Origin: Sphingomonas sp.
Lineage (GTDB): Bacteria > Pseudomonadota > Alphaproteobacteria > Sphingomonadales > Sphingomonadaceae
DNA length: 64,000 nt
Direction: 5' to 3'
NCBI RefSeq assembly: GCF_026460985.1
Contig: NZ_JAPKNM010000001.1
Location: 186,001-250,000, forward strand
The position numbers and the translations under genes are program-made. Below, piece by piece: positions 42,621-51,595 of the stretch; positions within the stretch are counted from its first letter, which is position 1, and every line of letters begins with the position of its first letter. Below the pieces are notes generated by a model. It did no database searches and was not told where the DNA came from. It was given only the letters and a program-made list of their open reading frames with translations.

Positions 42621-42642
42621 GCGCCGCGCTATAGGGAGGCGA

Positions 42643-43263
42643 ATGCGCCCCCGCCACCCTCTGCCGCGGCTTTGGCTGATGACCGACGAGCGGATGGGCG
42701 ATTCGCTGTGGGGCGCGCTGGAAAGGCTGCCGCGGGGGAGCGGCGTGGTGTTCCGCCATTACGGGCTGAGTCCGGCCGAGCGGCGGGCGCTGTTCGCGCG
42801 CGTGGTGAAGGTCGCACGACGGCGTGGCCTGGTGGTGATCCGTGCCGGAGCCGAGCGGCTCGGACGGGGCGAGGCCGGCGTGCACGCCCAGCGGGCCCCA
42901 GGATTATGCACCTTCCCCGCGCATTCGCGGCGCGAGGCGATCCGGGCGATCCGCGCAGGCGCCGACGCGCTGTTCGTCTCACCGGTGTTCGCGACGCGCT
43001 CGCATCCCGGCGCGCGGGCGTTGGGACGAGCGCGGCTGGGATTGCTGATTCGCGGGCTGAGGGTGCCGGTGATCGCGCTGGGCGGGATGGATAAGCGGCA
43101 GGCGCGGAGCCTGCGGGGTCTCGGAGTCTATGGTTGGGCGGCGATCGATGCGTGGACGAGCACGCACCGTCATCCCCGCGAAAGCGGGGACCCATCTCCA
43201 ACACCACCCGCGAACGCACCCGTGCATTTTGCTGCGCGGTCAGGAGATGGGCAGGTAAGATAG
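42643..43263 (+). CDS. Thiamine-phosphate synthase-like (ThiE/TenI) protein with repeat-derived tail
   Basis: 206 aa. A short TIM-barrel protein of the ThiE/TenI group: RLWLMTDERMGDSLWGALERLP, VVFRHYGLSPAERRALF, CTFPAHSRREAIRAIRAGADALFVSPVFATRSHPGARALG and VPVIALGGMDKRQARSL. The H-S and phosphate-loop segments suggest the TenI-like subgroup, so enzymatic activity is uncertain. ATG 42643 has AGGGAGG upstream. About the last 35 residues (after AAIDAWT) are read from a palindromic repeat and contain the familiar RHPRESGDP string, so the original C-terminus has been replaced or extended. Confidence 0.8.
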   Translation: MRPRHPLPRLWLMTDERMGDSLWGALERLPRGSGVVFRHYGLSPAERRALFARVVKVARRRGLVVIRAGAERLGRGEAGVHAQRAPGLCTFPAHSRREAIRAIRAGADALFVSPVFATRSHPGARALGRARLGLLIRGLRVPVIALGGMDKRQARSLRGLGVYGWAAIDAWTSTHRHPRESGDPSPTPPANAPVHFAARSGDGQVR

Positions 43264-43384
43264 CTCCCGGCTATCTTAGCCATGCGCGGGGCGCATGGCG
43301 TCCTGCCCATCCCCCGCTTTCGCGGGGGTGACGGAAATGGGTTTTGGTTAGATGCTCGGGGATTCCGGCCTCCGCCGGGATGAC
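43168..43384. repeat. Palindromic repeat, GTCATCCCCGCGAAAGCGGGG type, running out of the ThiE-like gene
   Basis: CGTCATCCCCGCGAAAGCGG at 43168 on and its inverted copy at 43306-43333 flank about 110 bp; inside, GAGATGGGCAG and TAAGATAGC/GCTATCTTA inversions are visible. A smaller palindrome (GGATTCCGGCCTCCGCCGGG then ATGACC) lies at 43356-43384. The first part is coding, supplying the end of the ThiE-like protein, and the rest fills the gap to the convergent barrel gene. Confidence 0.85.
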
Positions 43385-43394
43385 CGCTATGCGG

Positions 43395-44126
43395 TCAGAA
43401 GCGGAAGGCGGTACCCACATAGACCGCCTGGCTGTCGCGGCGGTTGTCGGTGGTCATCTTAGGCAGACGATCCTGCTCGCTCTTGTAGCGCACGCCCGCG
43501 GTCACATCGAGGTTGCGGGTCAGCGAATAGCTGCCGCCGACATCGATCGAATAGCTCGGCTTGTCGCCGATCAGGATCGGCGTGTCGGCCAGCGGACGCT
43601 CGGCGGCGGCCTGGACGCGGCCGGAGACGCGGTTGCCCGTGTAGCTGACGCCGACATTGGCACGCTCGGTGCTGCCGGGCTGGGTGGCGAGCTCGATTCG
43701 CGTCACGTCGCCTGCGACGGCGAAGCGCTTCCAGCCGACCGACACGCCGAGATTATAGGCGATCGGCGCGAGGCTGACCGGCGCCGCTGCCGCGATCATG
43801 TCGCGATTGGCGAGCGCGCCGCTGCGGGTCGAGCGCGCGCGGACCGCGACGGTCACCGCGCGGCTGGAACCGCGGCGCGACTCGGACGGCGTGAAGCGGA
43901 AGCCCGATTCGGGCAGGCCGCTGCGCGCGAGGATCGCGGCAAGCTTGGGATCGGCGGCAGCCGGCGTGAAGGTGCCGATGCCGCCGCGGACGGCGATATT
44001 GGTCCGCTTGGCGAAGGGGCGGTCGACGCGATTGCCTTCCTGCGCCTGGAGCGCCGGCGCGACGAAAGCGGCAGCGGCGCAGATCGCCCCCACCCCCATC
44101 ATCGTCGTCCAACGTGCCAAACGCAT
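43395..44126 (-). CDS. Predicted outer-membrane beta-barrel protein
   Basis: 243 aa. A signal peptide (residues 1-28, ending A-L-Q-A-Q) precedes a run of alternating polar/hydrophobic strands (LGVSVGWKRFAVAGDVTRIEL, NVGVSYTGNRVSGRVQAAAE, YSIDVGGSYSLTRNLDVTAGVRYK) and a terminal Phe in VYVGTAFRF, the outer-membrane insertion signal. I do not recognise a specific family. ATG 44126 is preferred to the in-frame ATG 44132 because AAAGGGG is then correctly spaced. Function unknown; porin-like or structural. Confidence 0.7.
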   Translation of the reverse strand: MRLARWTTMMGVGAICAAAAFVAPALQAQEGNRVDRPFAKRTNIAVRGGIGTFTPAAADPKLAAILARSGLPESGFRFTPSESRRGSSRAVTVAVRARSTRSGALANRDMIAAAAPVSLAPIAYNLGVSVGWKRFAVAGDVTRIELATQPGSTERANVGVSYTGNRVSGRVQAAAERPLADTPILIGDKPSYSIDVGGSYSLTRNLDVTAGVRYKSEQDRLPKMTTDNRRDSQAVYVGTAFRF

Positions 44127-44274
44127 TTTCATCCCCTTTTATATGGAGGTGCGTACCATGATTCGGAAGCGCGGTTCCACCGCCGGATCAAATTTCGTGC
44201 CAGTGTTGCCCGATGCCCACAGATTCGGCGGCGAATCGGCCCTGTCGGCGCCGAATCGCCCGCACGCTGCCGCC

Positions 44275-44302
44275 TTGCTCCCGCCACACGAGCCCCTATA
44301 GA
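44275..44302 (+). promoter_or_regulatory. Candidate promoter of the DUF3576-leuS-lptE-holA run
   Basis: TTGCTC (44275-44280) and TATAGA (44297-44302) are separated by 16 bp and lie about 40 bp before the DUF3576 start codon, with AGGA in between as ribosome site. Matches to consensus are partial, so this is tentative. Confidence 0.3.
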
Positions 44303-44340
44303 TGCTTCCGCTCTATCCTTTCGCCTTTAGGAATGTGTCG

Positions 44341-44772
44341 ATGAACCGCCTGTTGCGCACCGCGATCCTGGGGTCGCTCGCTCTCTCGATCACCGCGTGC
44401 GGCGGCGGCAAGCGCCCCGTGGCGGATCTTGCCGCGTCGAAGGTGACGACGATCGGCGTGAATTCCTATCTGTGGCGCGCCAGCCTCGACACTTTGAGCT
44501 TCATGCCGTTGCTCCAGACCGATTCGAACGGCGGGGTCATCGTCACCGACTGGTACGTCAACCCGAACACGCCGACCGAGCGGATGAAGGTGACCGTGAC
44601 CGTGCTCGACCAGGACCTGCGCGCCGATGCGCTCCGCGTCGCCGCGCTGCGCGAAGTCAACCGCACCGGCCAGTGGGTCGCCGCGCCCGTCCAGGCCGCG
44701 ACGGTCCAGAAGCTCGAGGACATCATCCTCACCCGCGCCCGCGACCTCCGCCGGGCCGCCATCGCCAACTGA
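44341..44772 (+). CDS. DUF3576 lipoprotein
   Basis: 143 aa. The signal ends in L-S-I-T-A-C (residue about 21), a lipobox-like Cys, so it is a predicted lipoprotein. The body TIGVNSYLWRASLDTLSFMPLLQTDSNGGVIVTDWYVNPNTPTERMKVTVTVLDQDLRADALRVAALREV in parts matches the DUF3576 pattern of alphaproteobacteria. Function is unknown but the gene regularly precedes leuS and lptE, hinting at outer-membrane assembly. ATG 44341 is used in preference to an open upstream stretch without a signal. Confidence 0.85.
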   Translation: MNRLLRTAILGSLALSITACGGGKRPVADLAASKVTTIGVNSYLWRASLDTLSFMPLLQTDSNGGVIVTDWYVNPNTPTERMKVTVTVLDQDLRADALRVAALREVNRTGQWVAAPVQAATVQKLEDIILTRARDLRRAAIAN

Positions 44773-44795
44773 TCGTTTCCAAGGTCTCATTTATT

Positions 44796-44955
44796 CCTCT
44801 CCCTGTGGGAGAGGTAGCGAAGCTTGGCGGCTCTGCCGCCTAGCGCAGCTAGGTGAGGGTGTCCCGCCATCGAGAGCGTGATCCCCTCACCCAGCTCCGA
44901 CTAAGGCTCTTCGAGCCTAAGTCTGCGCAACCCTCTCCCGACGGGAGAGGGAAGA
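44796..44955. repeat. Palindromic repeat, CTCTCCC/GGGAGAG type, before leuS
   Basis: CCTCTCCCTGTGGGAGAGG at 44796-44814 and CCCTCTCCCGACGGGAGAGG at 44932 on bracket a 160-bp block with further inversions (GGTGAGGGTG/CACCC, TAGGCTCGAAG-type pairs). It is related to the element at 15085. It occupies most of the 258-bp DUF3576-leuS gap; the remaining 75 bp hold the leuS leader and nothing else evident. Confidence 0.8.
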
Positions 44956-45030
44956 GAAAGATGTGCCAGGGTTGATCGGCTGTGCGGTGCTGCCTAGTGC
45001 CCGAACTGAGAAACTGAAGGAATTCCATAC

Positions 45031-47640
45031 GTGTCGCGGTTCAATGCGCTGAAGTCCGATTCGCATTGGCAGAAGGCGTGGGAAGAACGCCGCACCTTCG
45101 CCGCGCGCGACGATTCGCCCAAGCCCAAGAGCTTCGTCCTCGAGATGTTCCCCTATCCCTCGGGGCGCATCCATATGGGCCATGTCCGCAACTATACGAT
45201 GGGCGACGTGCTCGCGCGCTTCCGCCGGATGAAGGGCATGGAAGTGCTCCATCCGATGGGCTGGGACGCCTTTGGCATGCCCGCCGAGAATGCCGCGATG
45301 GAGAAGAAGGTCCATCCGGGCAGCTGGACCCGCCAGAACATCGCGACGATGAAGGCGCAGTTGAAGCGCCTCGGCTTCGCACTCGACTGGACGCGCGAGC
45401 TCGCCACCTGCGAGCCCGAATATTACGGCCATGAGCAGGCGCTCTTCCTCGATTTCCTCGAGAACGGGCTGGTCTATCGCAAGGAATCGGCGGTCAATTG
45501 GGATCCCGTCGACATGACCGTGCTCGCCAACGAGCAGGTGATCGACGGGCGCGGCTGGCGCTCGGGCGCATTGGTCGAGCGCAAGAAGCTCAGCCAATGG
45601 TTCCTCAAGATCACCCAGTTCGCCGACGACCTGCTCGAGGGCGTGCGCGGGCTCGAGCATTGGCCCGACAAGGTCAAGCTGATGCAGGAGAACTGGATCG
45701 GCAAGAGCGAGGGGCTGCGCTTCCGGTTCCAATTGAGCACGCCCCTCCCCTTCAGGGGAGGGGATGGGGGTGGGGCCTCGCCGTCTCACCGAGACCCTTC
45801 GCCTGAGGCACTGCCCCACCCCAACCCCTCCCCTGAAGGGGAGGGGCTTGATTCGGTCGAGGTCTTCACCACGCGGCCGGACACGATCTTCGGATCGAGC
45901 TTCGTTGCGATCGCGGCCGATCATCCGATCGCGCAGAAGCTGGCGAGCGGCAGTCCCGAGATCCAGGCGTTCATCGAGCGTTGCAAGCAGGGCGGCACCA
46001 CTGCGGCCGAGCTGGAGACGCAGGAGAAATTGGGCCTGGACACCGGGCTGCGTGCGGCACATCCCTTTGATACTGCCTGGGAATTGCCGGTCTATATCGC
46101 GAACTTCGTGCTGATGGACTATGGTACCGGCGCCGTGTTCGGCGTGCCCGCGCACGACCAGCGCGACTTCGAGTTCGCGACCAAATATGGTCTCCAGATC
46201 CGTCGCGTCGTCTCCGAAGGCGACAAGACCGCGCCCGAGTTCCACGACGCCGAGGCCTATAGCGGCCCCGGCACGCTGGTGAATTCGCACTTCCTCGACG
46301 GGATGGACGTGGCCGACGCCAAGCGCGCGGTGATCCAGCGCGCCGAGGATGGCGGCTGGGGCACCGGGACGACGGTGTGGCGCCTGCGCGACTGGGGCGT
46401 CAGCCGCCAGCGTTACTGGGGCACGCCGATCCCGATCATCCATTGCGAGAGCTGCGGCCCGGTGGGCGTGCCGCGCGACCAGCTCCCCGTGGTGCTGCCC
46501 GAGGATGTGTCGTTCGATATCCCGGGCAATCCGCTCGACCGGCATCCGACCTGGAAGCATGTCGACTGCCCGAAATGCGGCACACCGGCGCGGCGCGAGA
46601 CCGACACGCTCGACACCTTCGTCGATTCGTCCTGGTATTTCATTCGCTTCGCCAGCCAGCCGGGCGACAAGCCGTTCGACAAGGCCATGGCCGAGCAATG
46701 GCTGCCGGTGGGCCAGTATATCGGCGGGGTCGAGCATGCGATCCTGCACCTGCTCTATGCGCGCTTCTTCACCCGTGCGCTCCGGCACATCGGCAGGCTC
46801 GACGTCGCCGAGCCGTTCGCGGGGCTGTTCACCCAGGGCATGGTGACGCACGAGACCTACAAGTCGCAGGACGGGCGCTGGCTCTCGCCCGAGGAGATCC
46901 GCAAGGACAGCGCCGGCGTGATCGAGATCGCGTCGGGCGAGGTGGCCGAGGTCGGCCGCATCGAGAAGATGTCCAAGTCGAAGAAGAACACGGTCGATCC
47001 CGAGCCGATCGTCGACCAGTATGGCGCGGACGCGGTGCGCTGGTTCATGCTCTCGGACAGCCCGCCCGAGCGTGACCTCGAATGGAGCGAGAACGGCATC
47101 GAAGGCGCCTGGCGCTTCGTCCAGCGGCTGTGGCGGCTGTTCGACGGGCTCGAGGAAGCCGAAGGCGAGGACAAGGATCTCGATCGGCGACTGCATCGCA
47201 CGATCGCGGGCGTGGCGGGCGACATCGAGGCGCTGACCTTCAACAAGTCGGTCGCGCGGCTCTACGAATTGGTCAACGCCGTCGAGAAGGCCAGGCCCTC
47301 GGCCTCGCGGTCGCAGGCGATCCGCACGATCGCACGGATCGTCGCGCCGATGGTGCCGCACCTCGCCGAGGAAGCCTGGGCCGCCATGGGCGAGGAAGGG
47401 CTGATCGCCGATGCCGAATGGCCCGCCGTGGATCCCGCGCTGCTCGTCGACGACGAGGTCACGATCGCGGTCCAGGTGAATGGCAAGCTGCGCGATACGC
47501 TGGTAATGCCCAAGGGCGCGCCGAAGGAAAGCATCGAGGCCGCGGCACTTGCCGCCGACAAGATCGTTCGGTCGCTCGAAGGAAAGGCTCCGAGGAAAGT
47601 GATCGTCGTGCCCGACCGGCTGGTGAACATCGTCGCATGA
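45031..47640 (+). CDS. leuS: Leucyl-tRNA synthetase carrying a repeat-derived insertion
   Basis: 869 aa. The class I motifs are present: [19 protein letters not shown] (HIGH-type) near residue 44 and KMSKSKKNT (KMSKS) near 650; the CP1 editing domain starts [15 protein letters not shown]. Residues 238-272 ([11 protein letters not shown] to PNPSPEGEG) are encoded by a palindromic repeat at 45742-45846 whose 105 bp keep the frame, placed exactly at the entry of the editing domain. Start is GTG 45031 after GAAGGAATTCC. lptE overlaps the stop by 4 bp. It charges tRNA-Leu. Confidence 0.95.
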   Translation: MSRFNALKSDSHWQKAWEERRTFAARDDSPKPKSFVLEMFPYPSGRIHMGHVRNYTMGDVLARFRRMKGMEVLHPMGWDAFGMPAENAAMEKKVHPGSWTRQNIATMKAQLKRLGFALDWTRELATCEPEYYGHEQALFLDFLENGLVYRKESAVNWDPVDMTVLANEQVIDGRGWRSGALVERKKLSQWFLKITQFADDLLEGVRGLEHWPDKVKLMQENWIGKSEGLRFRFQLSTPLPFRGGDGGGASPSHRDPSPEALPHPNPSPEGEGLDSVEVFTTRPDTIFGSSFVAIAADHPIAQKLASGSPEIQAFIERCKQGGTTAAELETQEKLGLDTGLRAAHPFDTAWELPVYIANFVLMDYGTGAVFGVPAHDQRDFEFATKYGLQIRRVVSEGDKTAPEFHDAEAYSGPGTLVNSHFLDGMDVADAKRAVIQRAEDGGWGTGTTVWRLRDWGVSRQRYWGTPIPIIHCESCGPVGVPRDQLPVVLPEDVSFDIPGNPLDRHPTWKHVDCPKCGTPARRETDTLDTFVDSSWYFIRFASQPGDKPFDKAMAEQWLPVGQYIGGVEHAILHLLYARFFTRALRHIGRLDVAEPFAGLFTQGMVTHETYKSQDGRWLSPEEIRKDSAGVIEIASGEVAEVGRIEKMSKSKKNTVDPEPIVDQYGADAVRWFMLSDSPPERDLEWSENGIEGAWRFVQRLWRLFDGLEEAEGEDKDLDRRLHRTIAGVAGDIEALTFNKSVARLYELVNAVEKARPSASRSQAIRTIARIVAPMVPHLAEEAWAAMGEEGLIADAEWPAVDPALLVDDEVTIAVQVNGKLRDTLVMPKGAPKESIEAAALAADKIVRSLEGKAPRKVIVVPDRLVNIVA
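45742..45846. repeat. Palindromic repeat inserted in frame in leuS
   Basis: CCCCTCCCCTTCAGGGGAGG starts at 45742 and CCCCTCCCCTGAAGGGGAGG at 45825; the arms are near-identical and inverted round a centre rich in CCCCACCCC/GGGGTGGGG. It is the same family as the elements at 22276 and 29270, which lie between genes. Its length of 105 bp (35 codons) leaves the leuS frame intact. Confidence 0.92.
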
Positions 47641-48167
47641 GGGCCGCGGCGCTCCTCTGCCTGGGCGCGCTGGCGCTGGCGGGCTGCGGGCTGCGGCCGC
47701 TCTATGGCGGCGGCAGCGCGGGGCCGGTCCAGTCGATGCTCGCCGCGGTACAGGTCGCGCCGATCGAGGGGCAATCGGGCTGGCTGGTCTCCAGCGCGCT
47801 GCGCGACCGGCTGCACGCCGGCGACGAGACGCCGCGCTATCGGCTCGAAGTGCAGCTCGACGACCAGATCGCCGGGCTCGGCGTGCGCAGCGACGACAGC
47901 GTCGCGCGCGAGCGGCGGACGCTGCGGGCGCGTTATCAATTGGTCGACCTGAGCACCGGCGCGGTGGTGCTCGACGCCACCGCGGGATCGGACGCGGGCA
48001 TCGACGTGGTCGGCTCCGAATATGCGACGATCGCGGCCGAGAAGAGCGCGCTCGAGCGGCTCTCGGGGATCGTCGCCGACCAGATCGTCGCGCGGGTGGC
48101 GCGCTTCGCCCAGGCGGGTCCTGGCGTTCCGGCCACCGCCGCAGCGCCGGCGGCGCCCGCGCAATGA
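47637..48167 (+). CDS. lptE: LPS-assembly lipoprotein LptE
   Basis: 176 aa. The start [22 protein letters not shown] has the lipobox L-A-G-C and the G-L-R-P-L-Y-G motif typical of alphaproteobacterial LptE. The rest is an alpha/beta domain ending in an Ala/Pro-rich tail. LptE plugs and assembles the LptD barrel that places lipopolysaccharide on the surface. ATG 47637 overlaps the leuS stop; it overlaps holA by 4 bp. Confidence 0.9.
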   Translation: MRAAALLCLGALALAGCGLRPLYGGGSAGPVQSMLAAVQVAPIEGQSGWLVSSALRDRLHAGDETPRYRLEVQLDDQIAGLGVRSDDSVARERRTLRARYQLVDLSTGAVVLDATAGSDAGIDVVGSEYATIAAEKSALERLSGIVADQIVARVARFAQAGPGVPATAAAPAAPAQ

Positions 48168-49186
48168 AGGCAAGCGCGGGGCAGATCCGTGCCGCCGTCG
48201 ACAAGCCCAATCCCGATACGCGGCTCTATCTGTTCCACGGCCCCGACGAAGCGGGCGCGGCCGAGCTCGCCGAGCGGCTGGCGCGCGCGCTGGGGCCCGA
48301 GGCCGAGCGCGTCGACCTCGACATGAAGGCACTGCGCGAGCAGCCCGGGCGGCTCGCCGACGAGGCGGCGTCGCTCTCGCTGTTCGGCGGGGTGCGCTAT
48401 GTGCGGCTCACCGGCGTCGAGGAGGGCGCGGGCGAGGCGATCGCATTGCTGCTCGCCGCTGAGCGCGCAGGCAATCCGGTGATCGCGATCGGGCCGGGGC
48501 TCAAGACCAGCGGCAAGCTCGTCAAGGCGGCGATCGCGGCACCGAAGGCCTTGGCCTTCGCCTGCTACGTCCCCGAGGGCGTCGACGCGACGCGGCTGGC
48601 GACCACGGTGGCGCGCGAGCACGGCCTGCGCCTGACCGGCGACGTGCCGCAGCGCCTGGCATCTGCGACCGGCGGCGACCGCGCGATCCTGGCGCGCGAG
48701 ATCGAGAAGCTCGCCCTCTATCTCGACGCCGCCCCCGATCGTCCGCGCGATGCCGATGGTGCCGCGCTCGACGCGATCGGCGCGGACCTGGGCGACGCCG
48801 AGCTGTTCCACGCGATCGACGCGGTGCTCGACGGCCGCGTCGCCGAGATCGGCGGCGAGCTCGCCCGGCTGAGCGAAGCCGGCGGCTCGGCGATCCCCTT
48901 ACTGCGCCAGCTCGCGCGGCGGCTGATGACCTTGGCCGAGCTGCGCGGCGACATGGACAAGGGCGCGAGCGTCGACGAGGTGCTCGAGAAGCATCGCGTC
49001 TTCTTCCGCGAGAAGGCCGCTACCGGGCGCGCGCTGCGGCGCTGGAACGCGGCGCAGATCGCCCGCGCGATCGACCGCGTGCGCGAGACCGAGCGCGCGA
49101 TGATGCATTCGGGAAGCGCGGGCGAAGTCCTCGCCGACGCCGAATGCACGGCGATCGCACGGGCCGCCGCGCGGGCACGGGGCTAA
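48164..49186 (+). CDS. holA: DNA polymerase III subunit delta
   Basis: 340 aa. RLYLFHGPDEAGAAELAERLARAL and VRYVRLTGVEEGAGEAIALLL match the N-terminal clamp-loader domain of HolA; the middle has LASATGGDRAILAREIEKLALYLDA and the C-terminal helical collar is LLRQLARRLMTLAELRGDM. It opens the beta clamp within the clamp loader. It is coupled to lptE by ATGA and is the last gene of the leuS run; a repeat follows it. Confidence 0.9.
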   Translation: MKASAGQIRAAVDKPNPDTRLYLFHGPDEAGAAELAERLARALGPEAERVDLDMKALREQPGRLADEAASLSLFGGVRYVRLTGVEEGAGEAIALLLAAERAGNPVIAIGPGLKTSGKLVKAAIAAPKALAFACYVPEGVDATRLATTVAREHGLRLTGDVPQRLASATGGDRAILAREIEKLALYLDAAPDRPRDADGAALDAIGADLGDAELFHAIDAVLDGRVAEIGGELARLSEAGGSAIPLLRQLARRLMTLAELRGDMDKGASVDEVLEKHRVFFREKAATGRALRRWNAAQIARAIDRVRETERAMMHSGSAGEVLADAECTAIARAAARARG

Positions 49187-49211
49187 GCGCGAAGCGCCCT
49201 AAATCCTTCTT

Positions 49212-49281
49212 CTCTTCGTGGCTTCGTGCCTTTGTGTGATATCTTTTTTTGACTCACACGAAGACACAAAGGCACGAAGAT
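49212..49281. repeat. Palindromic repeat, CTTCGTGGCTTCGTGCC type
   Basis: Arms at 49212-49239 and 49252-49281 are inverted near-copies round a short T-rich loop (TATCTTTTTTT). The family is the one at 20689-20786. It separates the convergent holA and parB genes, where a stem with a T-rich loop could also act as a bidirectional terminator. Confidence 0.8.
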
Positions 49282-49305
49282 AGAAGAGGTTGTCTGCCTG
49301 CGGCG

Positions 49306-50193
49306 CTAGATCCGCTCGCCGGTGAGGCGCTGGCAGACCATGTCGAGCTGGTCGAGCGTCGAGTAAGCGAGCGTGAGCGTGCCGCCCTTGCCGCCATGCG
49401 CGATCTTGACGTTGAGGCCGAGCACGTCGCCCAATTGCCGCTCGAGCGCCTGGATATCGGCGTTGCGGCCGCCCGCGTCGCTACTCTTGCGCTGCGTGCC
49501 CGGCTTGGCCTCGCGCGCGAGCTTCTCGGTCTCGCGGACCGACAGCCCCTTGTCGGCGACGATGCGCGCGAGCCGCTCGGCATCGGGCGCGCCGATCAGC
49601 GCGCGGGCATGTCCCATCTCGATGCTGCCATCGACCACCATCTGCCGCACCGGCTGCGGAAGGTCCAGCAATCTCAACAGGTTAGCGACATGGCTGCGCG
49701 ACTTGTGGACGAGCCGGGCGAGCGCTTCCTGGGTATGGCCGAATTCGCCGATCAGCTTCGAATAGGCCTCGGCCTCTTCGATCGCGTTGAGGTCCTCGCG
49801 CTGGATATTCTCGACGAGCGCGATCTCCATCGTCTCGGCGTCGGTCAGCTCGCGGACGATGACTGGGACTTCGTGAAGCCGCGCGCGCTGCGCCGCGCGC
49901 CAGCGGCGCTCGCCGGCGACGATCTGGTAGCTGTGGCCATGCGGGCGGACGACGATCGGCTGGATCAGCCCGCGCGCCGAGATCGATTCGGCGAGATCGT
50001 CGAGCGCGGCCTCGTCGAAATGCCGCCGGGGCTGGCCCGGGTGCGGCGCCATTGCGCTGACCGGCAAGGTGCGCAGACCGCTGCTCGCGCCGCGCTCGGA
50101 TCCGCCCGAGATCGGCGCCTCGACCACGCTGTCGCCGAGCAACGCGCTGAGCCCGCGGCCCAGGCCGTGCTTCCGAGGAGCGGGTTCGGTCAT
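49306..50193 (-). CDS. parB: Chromosome partitioning protein ParB
   Basis: 295 aa. The N-terminal ParB/Srx domain shows LPVSAMAPHPGQPRRHFDEAALDDLAESISARGLIQPIVVR, then G-E-R-R-W-R-A-A-Q (CTP-binding) and ENIQREDLNAIEEAEAYSKLI; the HTH follows (TQEALARLVHKSRSHVANLLRLL) and a C-terminal dimer domain ends the protein. ParB binds parS and spreads as a CTP-dependent clamp; ParA then separates the origins. ATG 50193 overlaps the parA stop by 4 bp. Three parS sites lie 0.8-3.3 kb upstream of the gene. Confidence 0.95.
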   Translation of the reverse strand: MTEPAPRKHGLGRGLSALLGDSVVEAPISGGSERGASSGLRTLPVSAMAPHPGQPRRHFDEAALDDLAESISARGLIQPIVVRPHGHSYQIVAGERRWRAAQRARLHEVPVIVRELTDAETMEIALVENIQREDLNAIEEAEAYSKLIGEFGHTQEALARLVHKSRSHVANLLRLLDLPQPVRQMVVDGSIEMGHARALIGAPDAERLARIVADKGLSVRETEKLAREAKPGTQRKSSDAGGRNADIQALERQLGDVLGLNVKIAHGGKGGTLTLAYSTLDQLDMVCQRLTGERI

Positions 50194-50975
50194 GCGGCCT
50201 TCCTCAACTTGGGCAGGCGCTCGATCACTTCGCGCGCCAGGGCAATGTACGCCTCCGATCCGGCGCAGCGATAATCGTAGATCAGCGCCGGGACGCCATG
50301 GCTCGGCGCTTCGGACAGGCGGACGTTGCGCGGGATCACCGTGTCGAACACCACACGGCCGAGCACCGCGCGGACATCGTCGGCGACCTGGTCGGTCAGG
50401 CGGTTGCGGCGATCGTACATGGTCAGCGCCACGCCGAGGATCGACAGGCCGGGATTGAAGCGGCTGCGGATGCGATCGATCGTGCTGAGCAGCTGGCTCA
50501 GCCCCTCGAGCGCGAAGAACTCGCACTGGAGCGGCACGAGCAAGGCGTGCGCTGCGACCATCGCGTTGATCGTCAGCAACCCGAGCGACGGCGGGCAATC
50601 GATCAGCACCACGTCCCAGCGGCCCGAGGCATGGCGCGCCAAAGCCGCGTCGAGCCGGTGCGTGCGCGCCTCGAACTCGATCAGTTCGATCTCGGCGCCC
50701 GACAGGTCCTGCGTCGCGGGAACGATGTCGAGCCGCGGCACCTTGGTGGCCATCGCGACGTCGTCGAGGCTCGCTTCGCCGACGAGCAGGTCATAGGTCG
50801 AATGCTGGTCGCGCTCGGCACGACCGATGCCGAGCCCGGTCGACGCGTTGCCCTGCGGATCCAGGTCGAGCAGCAGCACCCGCTTGCCGGTCGCCGCCAG
50901 GGCGGTTCCGACATTGATCGCGGTAGTGGTCTTGCCCACCCCGCCCTTCTGGTTGGCGATCGCAATGCAGATCAT
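50190..50975 (-). CDS. parA: Chromosome partitioning ATPase ParA
   Basis: 261 aa. The deviant Walker A is K-G-G-V-G-K-T-T-T in IAIANQKGGVGKTTTAINVGTALA, with VLLLDLDPQGNASTGLG, VVLIDCPPSLGLLTINAM and LIVPLQCEFFALEGLSQLL-type segments. It dimerises on ATP, binds DNA and moves ParB-parS complexes. ATG 50975 overlaps the rsmG stop by 4 bp. Confidence 0.95.
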   Translation of the reverse strand: MICIAIANQKGGVGKTTTAINVGTALAATGKRVLLLDLDPQGNASTGLGIGRAERDQHSTYDLLVGEASLDDVAMATKVPRLDIVPATQDLSGAEIELIEFEARTHRLDAALARHASGRWDVVLIDCPPSLGLLTINAMVAAHALLVPLQCEFFALEGLSQLLSTIDRIRSRFNPGLSILGVALTMYDRRNRLTDQVADDVRAVLGRVVFDTVIPRNVRLSEAPSHGVPALIYDYRCAGSEAYIALAREVIERLPKLRKAA

Positions 50976-51595
50976 CTGGGACGTACCCCCCGGGCCACCA
51001 CGATACCGGAATCCGGCTGGGTGATGCTTGGTTCCACGTGGAACACACCCTGCCATGTCGCTTGCGCGGCTGCCACCTCCGATTGCGCATTTCGGCCCTT
51101 GGGAAGCAACCAGACTGTGGATGAATCTGTGCAATGTGCCGTGGACGAGATGAGCTGCGAGAGTTCGGCGACAGCACGCGCCGAAACCACCGCCGCGCGG
51201 TTGGTCGGCTTATAGCTCTCGACCTTGGTCGGCTGCACCGTCACGCGATTGGCCAGTCCGAGCTGCGCAGCAACGTCGCGAAGGAACGCCACGCGCCGCG
51301 CGCGGGGCTCGACGAGCACCACCGGTCGATCGAGCAATATGCCCACCACGATCCCGGGAAGCCCCGCCCCACTGCCGACATCGACCCAGGCCCCGCGCGA
51401 CGCCTCGGCCGCCAGCGGAACGAGCTGTGCCGAATCGACGAGATGCCGGGCCCAGAGCGTATCGAGCGTCGACGCGGCGATCAAATTCTGGTTCACCGCC
51501 TCGGCGCGAAGGAGCTCGGCATAGCGGGCCAGCAATGTTTCACGTGAAACGCCGAAGCGATCGCGGATCCAGGCATGCGCTTCCTCCTCAGTCAT
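50972..51595 (-). CDS. rsmG: 16S rRNA m7G527 methyltransferase RsmG (GidB)
   Basis: 207 aa. The SAM-binding motif is [19 protein letters not shown]; other family blocks are [22 protein letters not shown] and [13 protein letters not shown]. Its coding sequence contains two parS sites: one near the start read as V-S-R-E-T and one near the end read as F-H-V-E. This overlap of gidB with parS is common. It overlaps the mnmG stop and the parA start by 4 bp each. Confidence 0.93.
   Translation of the reverse strand: MTEEEAHAWIRDRFGVSRETLLARYAELLRAEAVNQNLIAASTLDTLWARHLVDSAQLVPLAAEASRGAWVDVGSGAGLPGIVVGILLDRPVVLVEPRARRVAFLRDVAAQLGLANRVTVQPTKVESYKPTNRAAVVSARAVAELSQLISSTAHCTDSSTVWLLPKGRNAQSEVAAAQATWQGVFHVEPSITQPDSGIVVARGVRPR
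51030..51045. promoter_or_regulatory. parS: parS site in the 3' part of rsmG
   Basis: GGTTCCACGTGGAACA matches the TGTTCCACGTGGAACA form of parS at 15 of 16 positions. It lies within rsmG codons for F-H-V-E and about 55 bp before the parA start codon. ParB bound here could also reduce parA transcription. Confidence 0.85.
51536..51551. promoter_or_regulatory. parS: parS site in the 5' part of rsmG
   Basis: TGTTTCACGTGAAACG matches the canonical TGTTTCACGTGAAACA at 15 of 16 positions. It is translated as V-S-R-E-T in RsmG. It lies about 9 kb from the probable replication origin. Confidence 0.9.

Noticed and set aside
45742..45846. leuS as a disrupted pseudogene because of the repeat
   Set aside because: The insertion is 105 bp and in frame, all catalytic motifs remain, and no stop interrupts 869 codons.
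44917..48210. 1097-codon open frame on the minus strand opposite leuS and lptE
   Set aside because: It is a GC-rich antisense shadow: the plus-strand frame encodes clear LeuRS and LptE, while the minus translation has low-complexity Arg/Ala/Pro composition and no family pattern.
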